Notes under the pieces: model-generated
Databases searched by the model: none
What the model saw: only the letters and a program-made list of their open reading frames with translations
Told to the model about the DNA's origin: nothing
Shown: piece by piece, positions 53,878-64,000 of the stretch
Layout: every line of letters begins with the position of its first letter
How positions within the stretch are numbered: position 1 is the stretch's first letter
Translations under genes and position numbers: made by a program
NCBI GenBank assembly: GCA_028571685.1
Contig: CM053166.1
Span: forward strand, 60,040,111 to 60,104,110
Direction of reading: 5' to 3'
DNA from: Heterohyrax brucei
Lineage: Eukaryota > Chordata > Mammalia > Hyracoidea > Procaviidae
DNA: 64,000 bases

Positions 53878-54821
53878 ATGGCTCTGGAAAACTCCCAAAA
53901 TAAAGAATCAAAAAACTTCCCAGATAAAGAAGCCTTTCTGAAGCTATCAGTACAAAAGAATTATAGATAGAGCCCTCCTAGAGATTAACCAAAATACAGC
54001 AGAACAAAATGAAAAATTAAGTAAGCTATTCAAACTGATGGAACATCAATGATCTGAAATACAGCAGGTCAATAACAAAATTATAGAATTAGGCAACTCA
54101 GTCCAAAGCCAAAAGAGTAGAACCGAGGAGATGGAAGTGAGAGTTAATGAGCTTGAGGATAGAGAAACTGACACCAACATTTATGGCAAGAAATCAGAGA
54201 CAAGAAATAAGAAAAATGAAGAAGCATTAAGAAACGTGGGACTCTATTAAGAGGAATAATCTACAAATAATTGGAGTTCCTAAACAGGGAGGGGTAAACG
54301 AAAATACAGAGAGCTTTACTGTAGAGTTGCTGAGAGAAAACTTCCCTGAAATTATGAAAGAAGAGAACATAGATTTCCAAAATGCATACTGAATGCCACC
54401 AGACCGCAAAAGAAAGACACCAAGACATATTATAATCAGACTTAAGAAAATGAAAAATAAACAGAGGCACTTAAAGGCAGTGAGGCTTAAAGCAAAGCTA
54501 ACATTCAGAGGGAAGCCCTGTAGGTTTTCGTCTGACTTCTCAGCAGAAACAACTTTGGAAAGAAGGCAGTGGGATGACACATTCAAAGCCCTGACGGAGA
54601 AAAATGTCCAACCAAGCATTACATATCCCGCAAAATTACCTCTCAAATGTAATGGTGAAATTAAGACATTTTCAGATAAACAGAAGCTTAGAGACTTTGT
54701 AAAAATCAAACCAAAACTTCAAGAAGTACTGAAAGAAGATCTTTGCTTAGAAAATGAAAACATTAAGTGTATACTTAAGGAGGCAATGCTGGGTGCAGCA
54801 TCCAGAATCCTACTAGCTTAG
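53878..54821 (+). pseudogene. L1-C ORF1, inactivated
   Basis: Start 'MALENSQNKES' at 53,878; stops occur within the first ~30 codons and again in the coiled-coil region. The C-terminal 142 codons (54,393-54,821) are open and show 'TPRHIIIRLKKMKNKQ', 'RGKPCRFSSDFSAETTLERR', 'KLRDFVKIKPKLQEVLKED'. A frame change near 54,230 separates the RRM-like part. Not functional. Confidence 0.8.
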
Positions 54822-55306
54822 GAAAATCACAAAGCTCAATCAAAACTATAGTATTAAAAGAAAGGAACCAGTGATCATAACATGAAAACTATGACATCAT
54901 CATACTAAAAAGAGGGATATATTACAGTAGTTATACCCCTTTCAGAGGTAGTGGAAATTAAAAAGATATGCAGAACTTAAAGTGTGGTATAAACTTATAA
55001 TATTAAGGGGAATCATAGGGGTAGCTGCAAAGTAATAATGTGACATATCAAAACAAGAAACATAATACAGGAGTCTCATCAACCCCAAAACCAACACTAG
55101 AAAAGATGAAAAGTCAATCCATAAAGAATAATTACCCAGAACAGCAAAGAGCAACATAGAAAACATCAACCACACAACAATAAATGCATCAAAATGACAA
55201 CACTAAACACATACCTATCAATAACTACACTGAATGTAAATGGACTGAGCGCTCCAATAAAGAGACAGCGAGTGACATCCTGGATCAAAATACATGACCT
55301 GTCTAT

Positions 55307-55320
55307 GAGCCAAGAGCCAA
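55307..55320 (-). mobile_element. 14-nt tail-only insert between 13-bp direct repeats
   Basis: GAGCCAAGAGCCAA lies between identical repeats ATGACCTGTCTAT (55,294-55,306 and 55,321-55,333) inside L1-C ORF2. The other L1s here have a single copy and no insert. On the minus strand the insert reads as a TTGGCTC-type tail. It adds nine codons in frame. Confidence 0.5.
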
Positions 55321-57316
55321 ATGACCTGTCTATATGCAGCTTAAAAGAAACATACCTAAGACTCAAAGATATGAACAAACTGAAAATCAAAGGATGGAAA
55401 AATATATATCAAGCCGGTAACACACAAAAAAGAAGAAAAGTGGCAATACTAATCTCAGGTAAAATAGACTAATGTAAAAGCCACCATAGTGCACAAGGAT
55501 AGTTACTATTTGTTGCTGAAAGGTTCCATACACAAGCAGGACATAACAGCATTAAATATTTATGCACCCAATATCAGAGCATCTAAATACATCAAACAAA
55601 CACTGATAACATTGAAAAATGAGATAGATCACTCCATAATAATAGCTGGAGACTTCAATAATGGATAGATCACTCAGAAAAAAGCTCAGTAAGGATACAG
55701 AAGATCTTACTGTGACAATTAACCAACTAGATCTCATCAGCATATACAGAAGTTTTACCAATCAATGGATAAGTACACCTTCTTCTCCAATGCACATGGA
55801 ACATTTTCTAAAATAGACCATGTGTTAGGACATAAAGCAAATCTCAACAAAATCCAAACCATTGAATTACTGCAAAGCATCTTCTCAAACCATAAAGCCA
55901 CAAAAGTTAAAATCGATAGCAGAAAAAAAAATAGGTAGAAATTTCAATTCATGGAAGGTGAACAACACCTTTCTCAAAAAGCCATGGGCTGTAGAAAAAA
56001 ATCAAAGATGAAATAGAGAAAGTTATGGAATCAAATTAGAATGGAAACACATGCTACCTATGGAATACAGCAAAGCAGTGCTTGGAGGTGACTTTATCTC
56101 TATAAATGCACACATCCAGAAGGAAGAAAGGGCCCAAACCAAAGAATTAACACTGCAACTTGAACAGTTAGAAAGAGAGCAACAGAAGCACCCCTCAGGC
56201 ACTAGAAGAAAACAGATAATAAAGATAAGAGCTGAACTAAATGAACTAGAAAATAGAAGAACAATTGAAAGAATTCAAGAAACCAGAAGCTGGCACTTTG
56301 AAAAGATCAACAAAATTGATAAACCATTGGCTAAACTTTCAAAAGAAAAATAGGAGAGGAAACAAATAACTCAAATAAGAAATAAGATGGGAGATGTCAC
56401 AACAGATCCACCTGAAATCAAAAGTATCATAGTAGAATACTATGAAGGACTGTACTCTAACAGATTTGAAAATCTAGAGGAAATGGACAAATTTCTAGAT
56501 TCAAATCACCTATCAGAATTATCACAAGGAGAAGTAGAAAAACTTAATAAACCTACCACAAACGAAGAGATTGAAACAGTCATCTAGCACCAACGAAAAA
56601 AAGTCCTGGCCAAGATGGCTTCACCAGAGAATTTGACCAAACTTTTGGAGAAGAGTTGGCTCCAGTACTACTGAGGCTGTTTCATAGCATAGAAGGGGAT
56701 AGAATACCTCCAGATTCATTCTATGAAGCCAGCATAACCATGATGCCAAAACCAGGGAGCGATCCCACAAAAAAAGAAAATTACAGACCAGTATCACTCA
56801 CGAACCTAGATGCAAAAGTCTTCATCGAAATTCTGGCCAATAAAATTCAACAACATATCAAACAAATAGTTCATTATGATCAAGTTAGATTTGTACCAGG
56901 GATTCATGACTGGGTCAACATCAGAAAAACGAATAATGTGATCAACCACATGAATAGCACAAAGGATAAGAATCACCTAATTTTGTCAATTGACACAGAA
57001 AAGTCACTGACAAAGTCCAACACCCATTCATGCTAAACACTCTCAGCAAAACAGGAATAGAGGGGGAATTCCTTAATGCAGTAAGGGGGACCTAAGCAAA
57101 GCCAACTGCCTACATTATCCTGAATGGAGAGAGTCTGAAAGAATTCCCATTGAGAATGGGAAATAGACAGGGATGCCCACTCTCACCACTCCTATTCAAC
57201 ATTGTATGAGAGGTTCTAGCCACAGGCATTAGACAAGACAAAGAAATAAACGGCATGCACGTTGGTAGGGAAGAAGTGCAAATCTCCCTTTCTGCAGATG
57301 TTATGATTGTATATGC

Positions 57317-57346
57317 CAGCCAAGCCAAGCCAAGTGCCGTCGAGTC
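57317..57346 (-). mobile_element. 30-nt RTE/SINE tail insert in L1-C ORF2
   Basis: 'cagccaagccaagccaag' followed by 'tgccgtcgagtc' interrupts the RT region, where L1-A reads straight from 'tacatgc' to 'agagaa'. This is the antisense terminal ~12 nt of RTE/AfroSINE plus an AGCCA-repeat tail. No clear target duplication (one or two nt at most). It adds ten codons in frame. Confidence 0.65.
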
Positions 57347-59996
57347 AGAGAATCCTAAAGAATCCATAAGTAAACTACTAGAATTAATAGAAGAGGTTGA
57401 CAAAGTGTCAGGATATAAGATAAACAAAAGTAAATCAGTAGGTTTCCTTTATACCAATAAAGAGATCATCAAAGAAGAAATCACCAAATCAATACAAATT
57501 GCTATAGCCCTCAAGATGATAAAATACCTAGGAATAAATCTAACCAGACACATATACAGAGATAATTACAAGACCTTACTTGCAAGAAACCAAAAGAGAC
57601 TTACATAAGTGGGCAAACCTACCCTGCTTATGGATTAAACACTTAACATTGTGAAAGTGTCTATTTTACTCAAAGTGATCTATATAAACAATGCAATACC
57701 AATACAAATTCCAGTGACATTTTTTAATAAGATGGAGAAACAAATCGCCAACTTTGGAAAGGGAAGAATCCCTGGATATGTAAAGCACTACTGAAGAGGA
57801 ATGCAATGGCAGGCCTCACACTGCCCGACCTTAGAACTATTACACTGCCACAGTAGTCAAAACGACCTGGTATTGGTGAAAATAAAAAAGAGAGAGACAT
57901 GTAGCCCCAGAAATGCCACTATCCTCTTATGAACAGTTGATATTCAACAAAGTCCCTAAGATTGTAAACTGGGATAAAAATAGTCTCTTTAATAAATGGT
58001 GTTGGCAAATTGGATATGCATTTGCAAAAAAACTGAAACAAGACCCATATCTCATAGCTTACACAGAAACTAACTGAAAATGGATCAAAGACCTAAATAT
58101 CAAACGTCAAACAATAAAGATTAGGCAAGAAAAGATAGGATCAACAATGGAAGTTCTAATACAGTCTTAGACAGACTTCAAAATCTGACAAAGCATGATC
58201 AACAGAAAATAAATAAATGGGAATGACTAAGAATCAAACAATTTTACTCATCCAAAGACTTTATCAAAAGAGTTAAAAGACCACCTGCAGAATGGTAAAA
58301 AAATTGGCAACTACAAATCAAACAGACGTCTGATCTGCATAATCTTCAAGGTACTGCAAAATATCAACAAGAAAAAGGTAAATAACCCAATTAAGTGATG
58401 GGCAAAGGAGATAAACACTTCACCATAGACACATGAAGAAATGCTCATGATCTTTAGCTATCAGAGAAATCTAAATCAAAACAATGAGATACCATATCAC
58501 CCCCACAAGGTTAGCCATAATCCAAAAAACACAAAACAACAAATGCTGGAGGGGCTGTGGAGAGGCTGGAACTCTCTCGCACTGCTGGTGTGATTGCAAA
58601 ATGGTAAAACCTCTTTGGAAAGCAACCTGGAGCTTCCTCAAAAAGCTGGAAATACATATACCATTTGATTCATTAATCCTACTGCTGGGAATATATCCTA
58701 CAGAATCAAAGACAGTCACGTGAACAGATGCATGCACATGGATGTTTATTGCACTCAGTCTACAATAGCAAAAAGATGGAATCAACCAACATGTCTATCA
58801 ACAGATGAATGGATAAACAAACTATGGCACCTATACTCAGTGGAACACTATGCAATAATAAAGGACAAGGGTTTTATGAAGCATCTCATAACCTGCTTTC
58901 AATTGGAAGACATGCTGATTGAAATCAGTCAGCAGCAAAAGGACAAATATTGTATGACACACCTACTATCCAAGGACTTAAAAATAGACCTATGTATAGA
59001 AGAAAAGACTTTTTGATGGATACAAGGATGGGGAGGGAAGGAGAATATTGGTCATAGATTAGATAGTTAATAGAAATTTGGTTAGGTTAAAGCAGTGACA
59101 ACACACAGTAGAAAGTATATCAGCTTAACTGGATTTCAAGATAAACTGAAAACTCTTCTAATCTCATCTGAATATTGCAAGGATTGAGTAGCAGTGGTAG
59201 GGATCTGGGGAGCGTGCTTTTAGGGGACATTGAGGCCAACTGTTGTAACTCGCCTATTGCTAAGAGTGTCCTCTGCACCCATATTGGTGAGTGGCATCTG
59301 GGGTCTTAAAAGTCAGCAAGCTACCACCTGACACACCAAATGGGCCCAGCACACCTGAAACAGATAATGACTGAGAACAACAGACACGAGGTAAAAAGAG
59401 CTCAGGAGACAGAAGTAGCCATGTGGATGTGATACTGTGTCAACATGTGACCAGAAGGACTAGATGGTGCCCAGCTGCCACCAAAGACAGTGGTGATGGG
59501 GTACACAATATAGTGTCCCTTTGACAACACAAGATAAAAAGGAATGCAGCTCAAGAACTCTACTAGAAGACCACTATTGTTGGTCCAATAGCCTGAGGGA
59601 TTACCTGGGACCATGGCCCCTAGGCTTGCTGCTACCCCTGACCATAAAACACTACCAGTGTCAACTCTTTAAACAAAAGTGGACTGGACTCAGGGACAAA
59701 ATATGACCATATGGTGTATGTACTTCATGGTTCTATGCATTTATAGGATGCTGTCCTACTGGTGTCTTTCTAGAGGGGAGAGAAGAGGGTGGAGAGGAGG
59801 GGACAAGAGCTTGTTAAGAGGGTACAACAAGTATAGAACAAAAGGGATGAGTGTGCTATCACTGTGCAAGGAGAGCAGAATCAGCTGCAGATAGGCAGGC
59901 ATCCAAAATTGATGTGGATTGTATACTTTCACTCAATCACAAGAAAGAAAGAGAGAACAAAACTAAGAAGGAAACTAAGAAAGAAAGATTAAAAAA

Positions 59997-60440
59997 AATT
60001 CTGGGCATGACTTAGCTAGGTCCTCTACAAGCCTGCAATTCTGGTGTTAGCCAGGATTTGGTTCTTATCTGGAGTCTTGAATGTGGGTGGATCTGCTTCT
60101 GAGCTCTTGTAAATATTGATGAAACTCCTTTCCTGGCCACTATGAGATTGATGGCTCTGGCTTCTTGTTGACAGTTTGCTAAGAGATGCTTCTCAGCTCC
60201 TAGAAGCCTCCATGAGTTCCTCTTCATGTAGCCTCCTAAAGTGAGCAAGGGAAAAAGATCTGTTGCCAAGATGGAGAGTGTTATATAACATAATGTAACC
60301 ACAGGAGTGACAGCTCATGACTTTCATCATATTGCATTGTTTGGAAGCAAGGCAAAGTTTCTTCCCATTCTTTAGTGGAGGGGATCCCACAGGGTGAATT
60401 CCAGGAAGCAGGGATAATAGGACCACTTTAAAATTTGTCC
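59997..60440 (-). mobile_element. Old LTR (MaLR/ERVL type), part 2
   Basis: Resumes after L1-C with 'ctgggcatgacttagctagg' and runs through 'gttgacagtttgctaag' to 'attccaggaagcaggg', the far end of the family also seen at 45,388. Confidence 0.6.
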
Positions 60441-60446
60441 AATACA

Positions 60447-61845
60447 ATGTTGTTGTTAGGTGCTGTCGAGTTGGTTCTGATTCATAGAGACCCTATGCCC
60501 AACAGAATGAAACATTGCCTGGTCTTGCACCATGTCCACAATTATTTTTATGTTTAAGCCCACCTTTGCAACCTTTGTGCAATCTGTCTCATTGAGGGTC
60601 TTCCTGTTTTTCACTGACTGTCCACTCTACGAAGCATGATATCCTTCTCCAGGGACTGATCCCTCCTGACATGTCTAAAGCATGTAATACACAGTCTTAC
60701 CATCTTTGCTTCCAAGGAGCACTCTGGTTGTACTTCTAGAACAGATCTGTTTGTTCTTTTGGCAGTCCATGGCACATCCAGCATTTTTGCTCCAACACCA
60801 CAATTCAAGGGCATCAACTCTTCTGCTGTCTTCCTTATTCATTGTCCAGCTTTCCCATGCTTACGATATGACTGAGCATACCATGGCTTGGGACAGGTAC
60901 ACCTTAGTCTTCAAGGTGACATCTGTACTTTTCAGTACTTTAAAGAGGTCCTTTGCAGCAGATTTTCCCAATCCAATGAACCTTTTGATTTCTTGACTGT
61001 TGCTTTCATGGGTGTTGATTGTGTAACCAAGTAAAATGAAATGCTTGACAACCTCAATCCTTTATGTATCATAGTGTTGCTTACTAGTCCAGTTGTGAGA
61101 ATTTTTGTTTTCTTGATATTAAGGTGCGATCCGTACTGAAGGCTGCAGTCTTTGATCTTCATCAGTAGGTGTTTCAAATCCTCTACTTCCAGAAAGTAAG
61201 GTGGTGTCATCTATGTAACATAAGAGAGGTTGTTAATATGTCATTCTCCAATCCCGATGCCTCATTCTTCTTCATACAGTCCAATTTCTTGCATTATTTG
61301 CTCAACATATAGATTAAACAGGTATAGTGAAAGGATATAACTCTAATGTACAACTTTCCTGACTTTAAACCATGCAGTGTCCCCTTGTTCTGTTCACATG
61401 ACTGCCTCTTGATCCATGTACAGATTCATTAAGAGAACAATTAAACACTCTGGATTTCCCATTCTCTGCAATGTTAGCCATAATTTGTTATGATCCATTC
61501 TGCCAAATCCTTTGCATAGTCAATGAAACACAGGTAAACATCTTCCTGGTATTCTTTGCTTTCACCCAAGATCCATCAGACAATGATGTCCCTGGTTCCA
61601 CATTCTCTTCTAAATCCAGCTTGAATTTCTAGCATTTCCTTGTCAATATACTGTTACAGTTGCTTTTGGATAATCTTGAGCAAAATTTTACTTCTGTGTG
61701 ATATTAATGATATTGTTCAGTAATTTCCTCATTCACTTGTAGCACCTTTTTTTCAGAATGGGCATCAATACAGATCTCTTCCAGTCAGTTGGCCAGGTGG
61801 CTGTCCTCCAAATTTCTTGGCATATTAATGCACTATATTAATATA
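60447..61845 (-). mobile_element. RTE (BovB-like) LINE, 5'-truncated, reverse-transcriptase region
   Basis: The longest RTE piece here. The minus strand covers the RT core ('QAGFRRE' with a following 'GTRDII'; 'YLCFIDYAKDL'), the post-RT block 'HLNIKKTKILTTGLVSNT', 'MLDVPWTAKRTN', and the 3' terminus (plus-strand 'gttgttgttaggtgctgtcg' at 60,449). Frames at 60,932-61,210 and 60,611-60,817 are fragments. Many stops and shifts show it is long dead. Confidence 0.8.
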
Positions 61846-62035
61846 TTAATTTAAGAAGTTTTCAAGAAAGGAGAACCTTTTCTATTTCACAAAAAGTTCC
61901 CATATAGGTTAGCATCAGCTCTCTTTCAACCCTATCTCTTCCATTGTGGGAGAGGACTTTTTTCCTGTCACTGTTACCCCCACTTTCCCTTCTCCAGCCT
62001 TAATAAACTTTGTTCTCTATATATTTTCCTTTTCT
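61846..62035. other. Short unassigned spacer
   Basis: Pyrimidine-rich sequence between an RTE and an L1 3' end; nothing recognised. Confidence 0.4.
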
Positions 62036-63548
62036 TGTATTTTTAAAAAATCATTTATTGTGCTTTAAAGTGAATATTTACAATGCAAATGAATTTGCCA
62101 TATGAAACTTGTAAGACACACTACTACATAATTCTAATTGCTCTCTCAACTCGCTGCAGACACCCCATGACAGCACAATCCTCCTTTCCACCCCATATTT
62201 GCCATACCCTTTCAACCAACTTCTATCGCCTTCCACTCTCTCATCTTAACTCTGAAGAAGACCTGCTCAGAGAGCCTCATGTATGTTTTTGAGCAAAGAA
62301 GCACATTCTTTGCCAGCATCACTCTATGTCTTATAGTTCAGTCCGATCTTTGTCTATGATTTCATTTTAGTAGTGGTTTCAGCTCTGAGTAACAGAGTCT
62401 GGGAGATATGTTCTCAGGGGCCCTCTAGTCTTGACAGATCATCAAGTGTGGTCTTCTAAGTGAGTTTTAGTTCTGCAAACCCGTTTTTCTCCCACTACAT
62501 TGGGGACTTTATGTTGCATTCCCTGTCAGGGTCGTCATTGGCAGTAGCCAGGCATCACCTAGTTCTTCTGGTCTCATCCTGATGTAATCACTGGATTATC
62601 TGGCATGTTCTGTCTGCTGAACTCATATTTTCCGTATGTCTTTGATGTCCTTCATTCTCCTCTGCTCCAGGTGGGTTGGGACCAACTGATGCTACTTAGA
62701 CAGCAGCTTGCTAGTTTTAAGACTCCAGATGACATTCAACAAACTGGTATGCAAAATATTTTCTTAAAAAAAAAATTAGCTATACCAATTGGCACTGATA
62801 TCCCCTGAAATCAAGGTCTCCAGACCTCTGTCCCTGCTACTCTGTCCTTCAGAATGTTGGGTTGTATTTAGAAAACCTTTTAATTTTTGGTGTAGTCTAG
62901 TTGTGCTAACCTCCTTTATCTGCATGCTGTCACGCCTTTCATCTAACTCCATTCCTATCTGCTATCTAATTTATGAAAACCCCTCTTCTTTCCTCCCTAC
63001 CCTTGTAACCATCAAAGATTATTTTATTCTATGCTTAAACAATATTTGTCTTTTTGCAACTAATTTCACTCAGCATAATGAGTGACTCCATGTTATGTTT
63101 CCTAAGAACATCATTGTTCTTTATCATTATTTGTTTATTCCATTGTGTGCATAATTTGTTTACTCCATTGTGTGAATATACCATAGTTTGTTTATTCATT
63201 GATATGTTGATGAGTACCTGGGTTGGTTCCATCTTTTTGCTATTGTGAAAACACTGCAATAAATGTTGGTGTCCATGTATCTTTTCATGTGATAGCTCTT
63301 GTTTCTCTAGGGTATATTCCAAGCTCTGAGATTGCTGGATCATATGGTATTTCTATCTCTAGCTTTTTAAGAGAGCACCAAAAGGATTTCCAAAGTGGTT
63401 TTACTGTTTTACATTCCCATCAGCAGTGTAGATTTCCTGTCTCACCACAACCTCTCCAACATTTATGTTTTTGTGCTTTTTCGATTAGTGCCAGCCTTGT
63501 TGGGGTGAGATGATATCACACTGTAGTTTTGATTTAGATTTTTCTACT
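62036..63548 (-). mobile_element. 5'-truncated L1, 3' UTR and ORF2 end
   Basis: T-rich tail complement, then 'catttattgtgctttaaag', 'gacagcacaatcctcc', 'gttctgcaaacccg', and the ORF2 end 'tattccaagctctgagattg' and 'gccagccttgttggggtg'. Truncated or interrupted at 63,548 by RTE. Confidence 0.8.
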
Positions 63549-64000
63549 GGCTAAAGACCACAGCCTTCAATATGGATTGCACCTCAGCATCAAAAAAACA
63601 AATACCTTCATGACTAGACCAGTAAGCAACATCATGGTACATGGAGAAAGGACTGCAGTTGTGAAGGATTTCATTTTACTTGGTTCTGAAATCATTGTCC
63701 ATGGAAGCATCAGCCAAGAAATCAAAAGGCACACTGGATTGGGAAACTCTGCTGCAAAGTACCTTTTTAAAATATTGAAACATAAAGGTATCACCTTGAA
63801 CACTAAGGTGCACCTGACCCAAGCCATGGCATTTTCAATCACATCATATGCGTATGAAAGCTAGACAATGAATAAGGAAGACAGAAGATGAATTGATGCC
63901 TTTGAATTTGGAGTAAGAAAAGAATATTGAATGTACTGTGGACTGCCAAAAGAGCAAACAGATCTATTCTGGAAGAAGTGCAATCAGAGTGCTCTTTGGA
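63549..64000 (+). mobile_element. RTE LINE, sense, cut by the window end
   Basis: Starts abruptly at 'aaagaccacagccttcaat' and follows the post-RT region: 'KKTNTFMTRPVSNIMVHGE', 'KDFILLGSEIIVHG', 'EIKRHTGLGNSAAKYLF' (open 63,577-63,864). Continues beyond the window. Confidence 0.8.

Larger units (their letters stand above)
55194..59016 (+). pseudogene. L1-C ORF2, inactivated
   Basis: Start 'MTTLNTYLSITTLNVNGL'. The endonuclease is open to 55,472, then broken. Later open pieces are 56,051-56,353, 56,387-56,587, 56,656-57,036 (RT '[14 protein letters not shown]'), 57,255-57,608, 58,484-58,723 (cysteine-rich '[16 protein letters not shown]') and 58,720-59,016. The RT active-site block is altered (F-A-D-D replaced by S-A-D-V near 57,290). 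In-frame inserts of 27 nt (55,307-55,333) and 30 nt (57,317-57,346) are RTE/SINE-tail sequence. Confidence 0.85.
52785..59996 (+). mobile_element. L1-C, full-length old L1, plus strand (about 7.2 kb)
   Basis: 5' end near 'gagatggcatcaagatgg' (YY1-like CAAGATGG at 52,793-52,800). 5' UTR to about 53,877, ORF1 remnant 53,878-54,821, spacer, ORF2 remnant 55,194-59,016, 3' UTR, and an A-rich, impure tail 59,943-59,996. It is inserted in an antisense LTR whose halves lie at 52,684-52,784 and 59,997-60,440. More diverged than L1-A/B and comparable to L1-D. Two short RTE/SINE-tail inserts are seen in its ORF2. Confidence 0.85.

Noticed and set aside
1-64000. CRISPR array, toxin-antitoxin, phage or other prokaryotic defence system
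   Set aside because: No regular spacer-repeat array, no operon-like gene order and no ribosome-binding sites; all repeats are of vertebrate type.

Overview
This is mammalian, repeat-saturated intergenic DNA. Its repeats point to an afrotherian, most likely an elephant-lineage genome. Eight or so copies of an AfroSINE-type tRNA-derived SINE are present, with RTE (BovB-like) LINEs, several generations of L1, MaLR/ERVL-type solo LTRs, MIR and mariner remnants. I see no functional host gene, no structural RNA gene, no CRISPR array and no bacterial or viral operon. The only reading frames that look protein-like are those of LINEs, one mariner transposase tail, and one decayed remnant at 5,036-5,440 whose parent I do not recognise.

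Layout. 1-9,000: old single-copy DNA with MLT1-type LTRs, AfroSINEs, a MIR, an RTE tail and a fold-back mariner element. 9,010-42,227: a very large nest that reads best as one old minus-strand L1 opened up by later insertions. These are an RTE, an AfroSINE, a near full-length young L1 (L1-A, 11,781-18,629), a twin-primed L1 (18,912-19,800), a full-length mid-age L1 (L1-D, 20,102-29,220, itself carrying an AfroSINE, two mariner elements and an opposing truncated L1), a solo LTR, and a full-length young L1 (L1-B, 31,396-38,639). 42,228-52,680: AfroSINEs, LTR remnants, old L1M pieces, RTE pieces, a 145-bp tandem duplication and an L1 3' end hit by mariner. 52,684-60,440: an antisense LTR split by a full-length plus-strand L1 (L1-C). 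60,447-64,000: RTE (minus), L1 3' end (minus), RTE (plus, cut by the window edge).

How the parts relate. L1-A and L1-B each keep an uninterrupted 319-codon ORF1, but their ORF2 frames are broken, so neither looks autonomous. RTE elements and AfroSINEs share their last ~30 nt, the visible basis for SINE mobilisation by RTE machinery. The most unusual observations are: (i) at least five very short inserts (14-40 nt) made only of the RTE/SINE 3' tail, four of them between 9-13 nt direct repeats; (ii) a mariner-derived family whose copies share one rearranged fold-back architecture; (iii) unrelated tandem 'monomer' repeats in the 5' UTRs of three L1 generations; and (iv) the nested 33-kb L1. All family names rest on recognition by eye, without a database search.
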